This document shows, in pieces, positions 1-7,049 of a stretch of 7,510 nt of DNA. The DNA is from Bacteroidota bacterium (GTDB taxonomy: Bacteria; Bacteroidota; Ignavibacteria; SZUA-365), in NCBI GenBank assembly GCA_018224345.1, contig JAGTUW010000189.1:1-7510 (forward strand). Reading direction: 5' to 3'. Each line of letters starts with the position of its first letter. Position 1 is the stretch's first letter. Both the position numbers and the translations under genes were made by a program. The notes below the pieces were generated by a model. That model was not told the DNA's origin and ran no database searches. It worked only from the letters and a program-made list of their open reading frames with translations.

Positions 1-1
1 A

Positions 2-544
2 CACATCAATGACGCCGTCCTCAAATCGATGCGCCGGGGTATCACCCGCCGCGCCACAGAAGAACTGCTCGCGATCCTGCGCACGCGCGTGCCGGAAATC
101 GCCGTGCGCAGTACCCTGATTGTTGGCTATCCGAACGAAACCGATCAGGCCTTCCAGGAATTATATGACTTCGTGGCCGCGGCTGAATTCGAGAGACTTG
201 GCGTGTTTCTTTATTCACTGGAAGAAAACACGACGGCACATATTCTCGGCGATCCAATTCCCATGCATGTAAAGGAAGAACGCCGGGATGCCATCATGGA
301 ACTGCAGGCGGAAATCTCGCTGCGCAACAATGAACGGAGAGTCGGACAACGCATGCGTGTGCTCTGCGAGCGTAAGGAAGGCGATTACCTGGTCGCACGC
401 AGTGAGTTCGACGCTCCGGAAGTGGACAACGAAGTTCTGATCCCTCTGGCAAACAACACCGATCTTCCCCGCAGCGGATCCTTCACCGATGTGCTCATCA
501 CAGAAGCAAATGAATTTGATCTTATCGCGACCATCCCGAGGTAA
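2..544 (+). CDS. rimO: Ribosomal protein S12 methylthiotransferase RimO, C-terminal part (5' truncated)
   Basis: RimO is a radical SAM methylthiotransferase that adds a methylthio group to a conserved aspartate of ribosomal protein S12. The frame is open from base 2 and ends in TAA at 542-544, so only about 180 C-terminal residues are present; the MTTase N-terminal domain and the radical-SAM CxxxCxxC cluster lie upstream of the window. Visible family signatures are HINDAVLKSMRRG at the left edge, the strand STLIVGYPNET (GFPGET-like), FERLGVFLYSLEENT, the helix with ELQAEISLRNN, and a C-terminal TRAM domain containing RSEFDAPEVDNEV and ending in EFDLIATI. The DAPEVD motif favours RimO over the tRNA enzyme MiaB. 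The ATG at 29 is internal to the gene and is not its start. The next gene begins 3 bases after the stop, which suggests cotranscription. Confidence 0.93.
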   Translation, partial: HINDAVLKSMRRGITRRATEELLAILRTRVPEIAVRSTLIVGYPNETDQAFQELYDFVAAAEFERLGVFLYSLEENTTAHILGDPIPMHVKEERRDAIMELQAEISLRNNERRVGQRMRVLCERKEGDYLVARSEFDAPEVDNEVLIPLANNTDLPRSGSFTDVLITEANEFDLIATIPR

Positions 545-547
545 CCG

Positions 548-1852
548 ATGCAACTTTTGATGATCATACTGCTCTTGACTTCTCTCGCCGGCAAGGCCGT
601 CTCGCAGGACCGGGATGGCAGCCGGTCAGCACAGGGTATGCGCGCGCAGCCATTCTTTTTCGATGCGCTGAATTTTGCCGAATATGAGAGCTACGGACTG
701 CAGGGCAGACTTGATATGTTCGTCCATGTGCCGTACGATATCATCACATTCGTCAAAAAAGATGAATTTTACGTCGGCGGCTATGAAATCACTGCATTGG
801 TCCGGCATAGTGACGGCAACCAGGTGAATCAGGAAGAGCTTTGGGACCGCACAGTGCGTCTGCTGAGTTTCGAACGCACGAACCATCCCGGCTACTACGA
901 TCTCTCACAGAAATCGTTGCAACTGTCGCCGGGCAACTATCTGGTCGAAATCATTTTTGAGGACAAGGAATCCCTCAAGGAATTTCGTCTGTCGAAACAG
1001 ATCACCATACGGAAATTCGACGCCAATCTTCTCGGCGTCAGTGATCTGATGCTTGTCCGTGACGTGGAACAGGAAGGCGGAAGAAAAAAAATATCTCCGC
1101 AAATCAACCCGAATGTCGCCGCTCTCAAGGACGGTTTTGATGTCTTTTACGAAGTGTACAATCCCTTTGATCTCGGCAATGTCACCATCGACTACACCAT
1201 TCTCACAAAGGGAAAGGTCCTTTCCGAAGAGCGAAGCACACAGTCAGTCCGCCAGGGCCGCAACACATTTCTTGCGTCCATCCCGAGTAGCGGCCTCGGC
1301 ATCGGCACATACACGCTGCGAGTGGAATTGCGTCACCCTGGCGATACGACAAAGAGCGCTCTTCTCGCGACCATTGAACGACCATTCATCGTCGAATGGC
1401 TGACGGCCGGCTCCCCGGTTTCCATTGCCGATCTCGACGAGGCCATCGAACAACTGCGCTATTTCGCAAAATCAGAAGAACTTGACTACATCCGTGACGC
1501 TGAAGACGAAGAGGAGCGACGCCGCCGCTTCGAAGAATTCTGGGAACGCCACAATCCCATCTCGGGATCACGCAGCAATCCGGCACTGATCGAATACTAC
1601 AACCGCGTCGCCTACGCCAATCAGCATTACGGCCACTATATTGACGGATGGAAAACCGATCGGGGGATGGTGTACATCCTCTACGGCCCACCCGATTACG
1701 TCGAACGTCATCCGCTCGATGTGGAATCCAAACCATACGAAGTGTGGGAGTATTATGACATCAACCGCCGCTATGTCTTTGTAGATGAAAGTGGCTTCGG
1801 TGACTATCGCCTCATGTACCCGGTCTGGGACGAAAGAAACCGTATGCGCTGA
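548..1852 (+). CDS. Exported GWxTD-domain protein of unknown function
   Basis: This is a 434-residue protein with an N-terminal signal peptide: a hydrophobic run at residues 2-14, with probable cleavage near AVS-Q at residues 18-20. The body (about 35-285) looks like beta-rich, Ig-like repeats, with phrases such as LSPGNYLVEIIFED and LGIGTYTLRVEL. Residues about 292-335 are charged and helical, including an acidic then arginine-rich stretch around 316-330. The C-terminal domain (about 345-430) holds the diagnostic GWKTD at 367-371, then RGMVYILYGPPDYVERHP, YEVWEYY and FVDESGFGDYRLM, the usual order in GWxTD proteins. The family is widespread in Bacteroidota and relatives and has no established biochemical role. 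The start at ATG 548 is supported by GAGG at 538-541, 6 bases upstream. The rimO stop lies 3 bases before, so the pair is probably one transcript. The product is probably periplasmic or envelope-associated. Family assignment is strong; function is unknown. Confidence 0.88.
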   Translation: MQLLMIILLLTSLAGKAVSQDRDGSRSAQGMRAQPFFFDALNFAEYESYGLQGRLDMFVHVPYDIITFVKKDEFYVGGYEITALVRHSDGNQVNQEELWDRTVRLLSFERTNHPGYYDLSQKSLQLSPGNYLVEIIFEDKESLKEFRLSKQITIRKFDANLLGVSDLMLVRDVEQEGGRKKISPQINPNVAALKDGFDVFYEVYNPFDLGNVTIDYTILTKGKVLSEERSTQSVRQGRNTFLASIPSSGLGIGTYTLRVELRHPGDTTKSALLATIERPFIVEWLTAGSPVSIADLDEAIEQLRYFAKSEELDYIRDAEDEEERRRRFEEFWERHNPISGSRSNPALIEYYNRVAYANQHYGHYIDGWKTDRGMVYILYGPPDYVERHPLDVESKPYEVWEYYDINRRYVFVDESGFGDYRLMYPVWDERNRMR

Positions 1853-1899
1853 TCACACATGCGCTGGCAATGACGACAGCGACACGGACAGTGCGGTTG

Positions 1900-1922
1900 C
1901 GCGCATGCCGAAGTGATGCGCG
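1900..1922. terminator. Candidate hairpin between convergent genes
   Basis: A perfect 7-bp GC-rich stem pairs CGCGCAT (1900-1906) with ATGCGCG (1916-1922) around a 9-base loop. It lies in the 144-bp gap (1853-1996) where the GWxTD gene and the minus-strand ABC gene converge, so it could terminate both. Neither side has a good T-tract, so this is a weak intrinsic terminator at best. A separate 10-bp palindrome TCCGTACGGA lies at 1964-1973. No gene was seen in the gap. Confidence 0.35.
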
Positions 1923-1996
1923 TCTGATGGTTTGATTCACGCATCGGTTCTCCACCGGGGAATTCCGTACGGACGGGAGGCGGAGTCGTGCGTTTC

Positions 1997-3775
1997 TCAG
2001 GCCACCCGGCGTTCCTGTTCCTTGTACTGCAGTTGATACAATCTGTAATAAATACCGCGCTGCGCGAGCAATTCCTGGTGGTTGCCGCGTTCCCTCAATT
2101 GCCCCTTGTGCATGACGAGAATGGTATCGGCGTTCTGTATGGTGGAGAGACGGTGTGCGATGACAATGGATGTGCGTCCTTTCATCAGCGTGGCGATTGC
2201 CTCCTGCATCAGCAGTTCCGATTCGGTATCGACGCTGGAGGTCGCTTCGTCGAGAATCAGCAGTTCCGGATCATAGGCCAGCGCACGCGCGAATGCCAGG
2301 AGCTGCTTCTGTCCTACGGAAAGTGAACCTCCGCGTTCGTGAATGTTCGATGCATACCCATCCGCAAGTTGCTCGATAAAGCGATGGACGCCGACCAGAC
2401 GCGAGACTTCCTCGACTTTTTCCCTGCTGATGGCGTCGTCCCCGAGCGTGATGTTGTTGTGAATACTGCCGGCGAAGAGAAAGACATCCTGCAGCACGAT
2501 GCCGATATGACGGCGCAGTTCCTCTGTCGTCATTTCACGAATGTCAATACCGCCGACGGTGATGCGGCCTTTCCCCACATCATAGAATCGGCAGAGCAGA
2601 TTGATCAGTGTTGTCTTGCCCGATCCCGTGGCGCCGACAATGGCGACGGAATGCCCTTTCGGAATCTCGAATGAAACATCCCGCAGCACCCATTCCCCTT
2701 CGTTATAGGCAAAGGAAACCTCTTCGAAGCGCAGCGTCCCGAGTGTCGGGACGGTACGCGCTTTCTCCGCTGCGGGATGCGGAATGATGGTGTCATCGTC
2801 GAGCAGCTTGAAAATCCGCTCCGATGAGGCCATGGCGGTCTGCATGATATTGTATTTTTCCGAAAGATCCCGGATAGGACGAAAAAACATTTCTGTATAC
2901 TGAATAAACGAAATTAATGTCCCCACTGTCATGACACCCGCCAGGATGGACCCCCCGGCATACCAGATGATCAGTGCCACGGCGAGAGAACTGATAAATT
3001 CCACACTCGGAAAGAACAGCGCGTAGTAAAACACGGATCGGATATTGGCGTCCTGGTGTTCTTCATTGATTGCATCGAAAGTCCCGGCTTCTCGTTTTTC
3101 ACGACCGAAGAGCTGCACGGTGATAATACCGGACATGCGTTCCTGCATAAACGAATTAAGCCGTGCCAGATGCAGGCGCACCGCCCTGTAGCTCTGCCGC
3201 ACTTTCTTTCTGAACAGGAAGGTCCCGTATACAAGGAGAGGAAGCACGCTGAAGGTCACCAGTGCAAGTTTCAGATCGATGAGGACCATGAAGACAACAA
3301 TCCACATGAGAATGAAGATGTCGGCGAACACGGCGACCAGTCCCGAAGAAAACATTTCATTGAGTACTTCCACGTCATTGGTCACACGTGTGACCAGGCG
3401 TCCTACGGGATGACGGTCGAAAAACCGGAGCGCAAGCCGTTGCATGTGATCGAACACCTTCATCCGTACATCGACGATGATGCGTTGACCGATCCACTGC
3501 GTGAAATACGTCATGAAATACTGTGCGACGCCCTGCAGAAGCAAGGTCGCGAGCAACAGGCCGGCAATCATCAGCAAGCCGTCGCTGTCTCCGACCGCGA
3601 TGTAATCATCTACCGCGATTTTGGTGAGAAACGGTCGTAACGGACTGAGCGCAGAAATGAACACAGTCAGCAGAATCGCAATGATGACCTGCGGCGCATA
3701 AGGACGCGCGAAACCGAGCAACCTCTTCATCAAGCGGCCGTCGTATGCTTTCCCCAGTACTTCTTCTTCCTGCAT
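1997..3775 (-). CDS. ABC exporter, fused permease and ATPase half-transporter (MsbA/LmrA-like)
   Basis: This is a type IV (B-type) ABC exporter half-transporter that would work as a homo- or heterodimer in the inner membrane. From the ATG at 3775 it is 592 residues. Residues about 20-310 form the six-helix membrane domain, with family landmarks LALRFFDRHPVGRLVTRVTNDVE and QERMSGIITVQLFGREKRE. The nucleotide-binding domain follows: Walker A GATGSGKTT (381-389), Q-loop LQD (Q429), signature LSVGQKQ (485-491; V replaces the second-position G of LSGGQ, a common variant), Walker B LLILDEA with catalytic E510, and H-loop AHRLS (H541). All ATPase motifs are intact. The frame extends 13 codons upstream to a TTG at 3814, but the ATG at 3775 is preferred: it has AGGA (minus strand, 3784-3781) 5 bases away, and MQEEEVLGKAYDGRLM is a typical beginning. 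The substrate (lipid, drug or peptide) cannot be told. The gene is divergent from ablA and convergent with the GWxTD gene. Confidence 0.92.
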   Translation of the reverse strand: MQEEEVLGKAYDGRLMKRLLGFARPYAPQVIIAILLTVFISALSPLRPFLTKIAVDDYIAVGDSDGLLMIAGLLLATLLLQGVAQYFMTYFTQWIGQRIIVDVRMKVFDHMQRLALRFFDRHPVGRLVTRVTNDVEVLNEMFSSGLVAVFADIFILMWIVVFMVLIDLKLALVTFSVLPLLVYGTFLFRKKVRQSYRAVRLHLARLNSFMQERMSGIITVQLFGREKREAGTFDAINEEHQDANIRSVFYYALFFPSVEFISSLAVALIIWYAGGSILAGVMTVGTLISFIQYTEMFFRPIRDLSEKYNIMQTAMASSERIFKLLDDDTIIPHPAAEKARTVPTLGTLRFEEVSFAYNEGEWVLRDVSFEIPKGHSVAIVGATGSGKTTLINLLCRFYDVGKGRITVGGIDIREMTTEELRRHIGIVLQDVFLFAGSIHNNITLGDDAISREKVEEVSRLVGVHRFIEQLADGYASNIHERGGSLSVGQKQLLAFARALAYDPELLILDEATSSVDTESELLMQEAIATLMKGRTSIVIAHRLSTIQNADTILVMHKGQLRERGNHQELLAQRGIYYRLYQLQYKEQERRVA

Positions 3776-3814
3776 GCCTGTCCTGTCATGGAGTAAGTAT
3801 TCAGAACAGTACAA

Positions 3815-3883
3815 GATACGGAAATAGTTCTCGCTATCTCAGGCAGAGGCGCAAAGTTGCGTTTCTCTCCATTTTTCCGTATC
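3815..3883. repeat. 10-bp inverted repeat between divergent promoters
   Basis: GATACGGAAA at 3815-3824 is the exact reverse complement of TTTCCGTATC at 3874-3883, with 49 bases between. The interior holds a smaller palindromic element CGCAAAGTTGCG at 3850-3861. It may be a regulator-binding pair, or a long-loop stem in the ABC-gene leader RNA. A perfect 10-mer pair is mildly unexpected by chance in a gap of this size, so function is possible but unproven. Confidence 0.4.
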
Positions 3884-3938
3884 AATAATAATGTAGCTGT
3901 TTGACAACACACAGTATATCATTCGTTCTCCTTCTTCG

Positions 3939-3991
3939 CATACTGCCCGCAGACCGCCAACCACAACGGTTGCGCATTCATACTGCCTGCA
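3939..3991 (+). repeat. Tandem-spaced 13-bp direct repeat upstream of ablA
   Basis: CATACTGCCCGCA at 3939-3951 recurs as CATACTGCCTGCA at 3979-3991, matching at 12 of 13 positions. The start-to-start distance is exactly 40 bp, about four helical turns, which would place two bound proteins on the same DNA face. The copies end 57 bp before the ablA start. They may be an operator pair for the abl operon. No known regulator motif was recognised. Confidence 0.4.
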
Positions 3992-4048
3992 CCCACCGCA
4001 TCTTTTGCAACGACATTTTTATCAACAGACGATACAGAGGGACTACTG

Positions 4049-5383
4049 ATGTCCGTATTCAGCAATAGACAACAGGATATAGCGCAGAAAATCCAGGAAA
4101 GCGCTGTCATCGAAAATTGGAAGGACTGGCGCTGGCAGATGCGCCATGCAATCAAGGATATTTCATCCTTTGAATATCTTCTCGGCGTGGAGTTTTCCCG
4201 TGAAGAACGAACTGCGTTGCAGCAAACGCTCGACACCTTTCCGCTCTCGATCACGCCGTACTACATTTCATTGATCAAACCGGAGGACTACAAAAACGAT
4301 CCGGTGTTCCGGCAGTCCTTCCCTTCACCATCGGAACTGATCATCGACGACTATGATATGGCGGATCCTCTGGCTGAAGACAGTGACAGTCCGGTACCCG
4401 GGATCACACATCGATATCCGGACCGCGTGCTGTTCCATGTCAGTAACGTCTGCGCGATGTACTGCCGGCACTGCACGCGCAAGCGAAAGGTCGGCGATAT
4501 GGATTTGATTCCCGTCCGTGAAGAGGTCGAACAGGGTCTCGCATATATCGCGGAGCATCCGGAAGTACGCGATGTCCTTCTCTCCGGTGGTGATCCGTTC
4601 ATGCTCAACGACGAGTACCTCGACTGGATTCTCACGGAACTGCGCGCTATCCCGCATGTGGAGGTGATACGTATCGGCACGCGTATCCCGGTTGTGCTGC
4701 CCTATCGCGTCACCGACGCACTGGTCTCCGTGTTGAAAAAGCATCATCCCCTCTGGGTGAATACTCATTTCAATCATCCGTCGGAAATCACTACTTCCGC
4801 ACGTGAGGCTTTGCGTAAACTTGCCGATGCCGGTATTCCGCTCGGGAATCAGAGCGTACTCCTCGCCGGTGTCAACGATTGTCCGCGCATCATGAAAACC
4901 CTCGTGCACAAACTGGTAATAAATCGCGTACGGCCCTATTACCTCTATCAATGCGATCTCTCGGAAGGGCTCTCACACTTCCGCACACCGATAGGCAAAG
5001 GCATCGAGATCATTGAAAGTCTGATCGGACATACCAGTGGGTTTGCCGTCCCGACGTATGTCATTGATGCACCCGGTGGCGGCGGGAAAATTCCTGTCAT
5101 GCCCAACTACCTGATTTCCTGGTCGACCAACAAGGTCGTACTGCGTAATTATGAAGGGGTGATCACAACCTACAAGGAACCGGATGCGTATGAACCGGTA
5201 TTCTGTGACCGCAACTGTGAAAAATGCACGTTGCAACTGACCGTCGATTCCGCCGAAGATGACTATCGGTCCATCGGTATCGCCGAGCTTTTGTCGGATC
5301 AGGATGATATCATATCCCTCGTCCCCGATTCGAACGAACGCCTGCTCAGACGCAACGGAGCGGATGAGGAAGTGGAGACCTGA
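4049..5383 (+). CDS. ablA: L-lysine 2,3-aminomutase (radical SAM, PLP-dependent)
   Basis: AblA/KamA interconverts L-lysine and L-beta-lysine in the cytoplasm using a 4Fe-4S cluster, SAM and PLP. The 444-residue protein aligns with the clostridial enzyme almost throughout at a constant +10 offset: radical-SAM cysteines C135, C139 and C142 (CAMYCRHC), the GGDP motif at 180-183, C278 (equivalent to zinc-ligand C268), D303 and D340 (equivalent to the lysine-amine-binding D293 and D330), and PLP lysine K347 in PGGGGK. The two aspartates favour lysine as substrate over glutamate. The C-terminal cysteines are C386, C390 and C393, spaced Cx3Cx2C; the clostridial spacing as recalled is CxCx2C. ATG 4049 has GAGGGA 6 bases upstream. 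The gene overlaps the symporter start by one base, and ablB follows the symporter, which points to osmolyte synthesis rather than lysine fermentation. The EF-P modifying paralogue EpmB is shorter and is unlikely here. Confidence 0.94.
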   Translation: MSVFSNRQQDIAQKIQESAVIENWKDWRWQMRHAIKDISSFEYLLGVEFSREERTALQQTLDTFPLSITPYYISLIKPEDYKNDPVFRQSFPSPSELIIDDYDMADPLAEDSDSPVPGITHRYPDRVLFHVSNVCAMYCRHCTRKRKVGDMDLIPVREEVEQGLAYIAEHPEVRDVLLSGGDPFMLNDEYLDWILTELRAIPHVEVIRIGTRIPVVLPYRVTDALVSVLKKHHPLWVNTHFNHPSEITTSAREALRKLADAGIPLGNQSVLLAGVNDCPRIMKTLVHKLVINRVRPYYLYQCDLSEGLSHFRTPIGKGIEIIESLIGHTSGFAVPTYVIDAPGGGGKIPVMPNYLISWSTNKVVLRNYEGVITTYKEPDAYEPVFCDRNCEKCTLQLTVDSAEDDYRSIGIAELLSDQDDIISLVPDSNERLLRRNGADEEVET

Positions 5384-5385
5384 TG
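5374..5385 (+). promoter_or_regulatory. Translational coupling site, ablA stop to symporter start
   Basis: The ablA stop and the symporter start share one base in TGATG (5381-5385). The symporter Shine-Dalgarno GGAG (5374-5377) lies inside the end of ablA, 5 bases before the ATG. This arrangement fixes the symporter start and predicts coupled translation of the two proteins. Confidence 0.75.
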
Positions 5386-6786
5386 CATCCGGTCGATTAC
5401 GCGATCCTGGTCCTGTATATGCTCGGGGTGCTGGGCGTCGGTTTTTATTTTTTTCGCCGCAACAAAAACCGTGACGATTATTACGTCGGCGGGCGCACGA
5501 TGACCGGGGGACATCTCGGACTCTCGATTGCGGCCACGGATGTGGGCGGAGGTTTCTCGATCGGACTCGGCGGGCTGGGTTTCGTCATGGGATTATCCGC
5601 AAGCTGGTTGCTGTTCACCGGTCTGCTCGGTGCATGGCTCGCTGCCGTCATCATCATTCCACGCGTGAAAAAATTCGATGCTGCGGAAGGACTTCTGACC
5701 TACCCCGACCTGCTGCGTCGCAGTTACGGAGGTCAGGTGGCAATGATAGCTGCCATTATCTCCGGTGTCGGTTATCTCGGCTTTACCGGCGGACAGATTC
5801 TCGCAGGGGCAAAGCTCGCAGCCTCCACAATAATACCGGAACAGCCGTTCGGCATGGACGCCATGTTATTCTCCCTGTTGCTCATGGCAGGAGTGATGTT
5901 TCTCTACACCGCAGCAGGTGGGATCAAGGCTGTCATTTACACCGATACCGTGCAATGGATCATTCTGCTCGGCGGACTCGTCTTCCTCGGCATTCCCTTC
6001 GCCATGGCGGATCTCGGCGGGTGGTCGGAAATCCGCAAGCAACTCCCCCCGGAGTTTTTCTCGCTGACAAACGTGTCCGTCATCCAACTCTTCAACTGGT
6101 TTATTACCATCATTCCGATCTGGTTTGTCGGCATGACACTCTATCAGCGGCTCTATGCCGCGCGTGACGAACGTGAAGCCAGGCGGGCCTGGTATCTGGC
6201 CGGCATACTCGAATACCCCGTCATCGCGTTTACCGGGGCCTTCCTCGGTATGCTTTCGCGCGTCTATTTCCCGGATGCCGAACCGGAGACCGGCCTCCCC
6301 ATGCTGCTGAAATCCACCTTGCCCGTGGTCGCGACGGGGGTGGTCATCGCATCCTATTTTTCTGCCATCATGTCCACAGCCGACAGTTGTCTCCTGGCGG
6401 CATCCGGCAACTTCGTCAATGACATCATCGAACGTCTCAAGCCCGATATACCGAGACGTCGCATGGTATGGATTTCGCAGGGCGTGACTCTGCTGATCGG
6501 TATCATCACCTTCATCATCGCCGCCTCCTTCGAACGTGTTCTCGACATTATTCTCCATGCGTACGCGTTCATGGTTTCCGGACTGTTCGTCCCCACCCTG
6601 GCGGCACTGTTCGGATTGAACACGCCGCGCCATATCGTGATCTGGTCAATGATATCCGGGGGCGGCTCGACGCTTGCCCTCCTGCTCTTTGCATCGGACC
6701 TCCCTCTCGGCATCGTGCCCGGTGCCTACGGACTCCTGATCTCCGCGGTGGTATTTTTTCTCGGAAGAGCCTCCGCCCGGCATTGA
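5383..6786 (+). CDS. Sodium:solute symporter family (SSS) transporter
   Basis: This is a 467-residue integral membrane protein of the sodium:solute symporter family (the PutP/SGLT fold), predicted to import a small solute with Na+ in the inner membrane. About 12-13 hydrophobic segments are visible from residue 5 onward. Family landmarks are FRRNKNRDDYYVGGR after the first helix, AATDVGGGFSIGLGG with D53 (position of PutP D55), AAGGIKAVIYTDTVQW at 177-192 with D187, and SAIMSTADSCLL with S331 and T332 at the place of the PutP Na+ ligands S340 and T341. Sodium coupling is therefore probable. The substrate cannot be read from sequence; candidates from context are lysine, proline, another compatible solute, or acetyl-beta-lysine itself. 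The gene sits between ablA and ablB, translationally coupled to ablA, and is complete. Confidence 0.9.
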   Translation: MHPVDYAILVLYMLGVLGVGFYFFRRNKNRDDYYVGGRTMTGGHLGLSIAATDVGGGFSIGLGGLGFVMGLSASWLLFTGLLGAWLAAVIIIPRVKKFDAAEGLLTYPDLLRRSYGGQVAMIAAIISGVGYLGFTGGQILAGAKLAASTIIPEQPFGMDAMLFSLLLMAGVMFLYTAAGGIKAVIYTDTVQWIILLGGLVFLGIPFAMADLGGWSEIRKQLPPEFFSLTNVSVIQLFNWFITIIPIWFVGMTLYQRLYAARDEREARRAWYLAGILEYPVIAFTGAFLGMLSRVYFPDAEPETGLPMLLKSTLPVVATGVVIASYFSAIMSTADSCLLAASGNFVNDIIERLKPDIPRRRMVWISQGVTLLIGIITFIIAASFERVLDIILHAYAFMVSGLFVPTLAALFGLNTPRHIVIWSMISGGGSTLALLLFASDLPLGIVPGAYGLLISAVVFFLGRASARH

Positions 6787-7049
6787 TATCCGCTGAAACT
6801 CCGCTCACAGCCTTCCCCCACCTGGCGAATCGAGCGGAACAGTACGTAACCGGGGAAGGATGTCTGCCCCGCGGTGCCTTCCCGGATGCTGGTCTCAGTA
6901 CCGGTGGCCATGCCGGCAGACAGATTTTCGAACAGGAATGCGTGACTTCCGTTGCATTGTACTTCACAATCCTCGTACCTTGAAGACAACGCAGGGTTTC
7001 TTCAGTATTGTCCGTTTTTTCGTTTCCATATACACAGGACACCGTTGGT
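6787..7049 (+). promoter_or_regulatory. Intergenic leader before ablB with possible structured RNA
   Basis: No gene is visible in these 263 bases, which are long for a gap inside an operon. A 9-bp stem with one bulged G pairs 6850-6859 with 6877-6885 around a 17-base loop. Eight loop bases, TGTCTGCC (6861-6868), are perfectly complementary to GGCAGACA (6915-6922), so an H-type pseudoknot is possible. Nearer ablB, a 6-bp AT-rich hairpin plus a G-U pair (6980-7005) precedes a run of six T at 7015-7020, a weak attenuator-like pattern. A poor promoter candidate is TTGCAT (6952-6957) with TACCTT (6976-6981), 18 bp apart. The ablB ribosome site is AGGA at 7036-7039, 10 bases before the ATG. The structures were paired by eye and no folding energy was computed. 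Confidence 0.35.

Larger units (their letters stand above)
3776..4048. promoter_or_regulatory. Divergent intergenic region between ABC exporter and ablA
   Basis: This 273-bp region must carry the control signals for both divergent genes. For ablA, a Shine-Dalgarno sequence GAGGGA at 4037-4042 sits 6 bases before ATG 4049; for the ABC gene, AGGA is read on the minus strand at 3784-3781. It contains a 10-bp inverted repeat (3815-3883) and a near-perfect 13-bp direct repeat (3939-3991), listed separately. The AT-rich stretch about 3871-3920 is the most promoter-like part, but no convincing -35/-10 pair was found. A perfect TTGACA at 3901-3906 has no matching -10 at 16-18 bp. On the minus strand, TTGTCA (3907-3902) is followed by AT-rich sequence with only weak -10 candidates. 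A small 5-bp hairpin CAACC/GGTTG lies at 3958-3972. No gene was seen here. Confidence 0.5.

Noticed and set aside
3056..3640. 194-codon open frame on the plus strand
   Set aside because: It is antisense to the intact ABC exporter, has histidine-rich, low-complexity composition typical of shadow frames, and shows no domain.
3776..3814. Upstream extension of the ABC exporter to a TTG start at 3814
   Set aside because: The extra 13 residues do not resemble the family's N-terminus, while the ATG at 3775 has AGGA 5 bases away and begins a typical sequence.
3901..3906. Perfect TTGACA as a -35 box for ablA
   Set aside because: No acceptable -10 lies 16-18 bp downstream; the nearest TATATC is only 8 bp away.
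3845..4048. Possible lysine riboswitch before ablA, prompted by AGAGGCGC at 3845-3852
   Set aside because: The start resembles the L-box opening and the distance to ablA would fit, but the downstream hallmarks (GCCGAAG-like elements and the closing GGAGGGCTA-type strand) are absent. The only GCTATCTC lies before the AGAGG, in the wrong order.
4325..4951. 208-codon open frame on the minus strand
   Set aside because: It is antisense to ablA, whose catalytic motifs are all intact; no ribosome site or domain supports it.
5866..6633. 255-codon open frame on the minus strand
   Set aside because: It lies entirely antisense to the symporter, is rich in His, Asp, Gly and Glu as expected from reversed membrane-protein codons, and has no recognisable domain.
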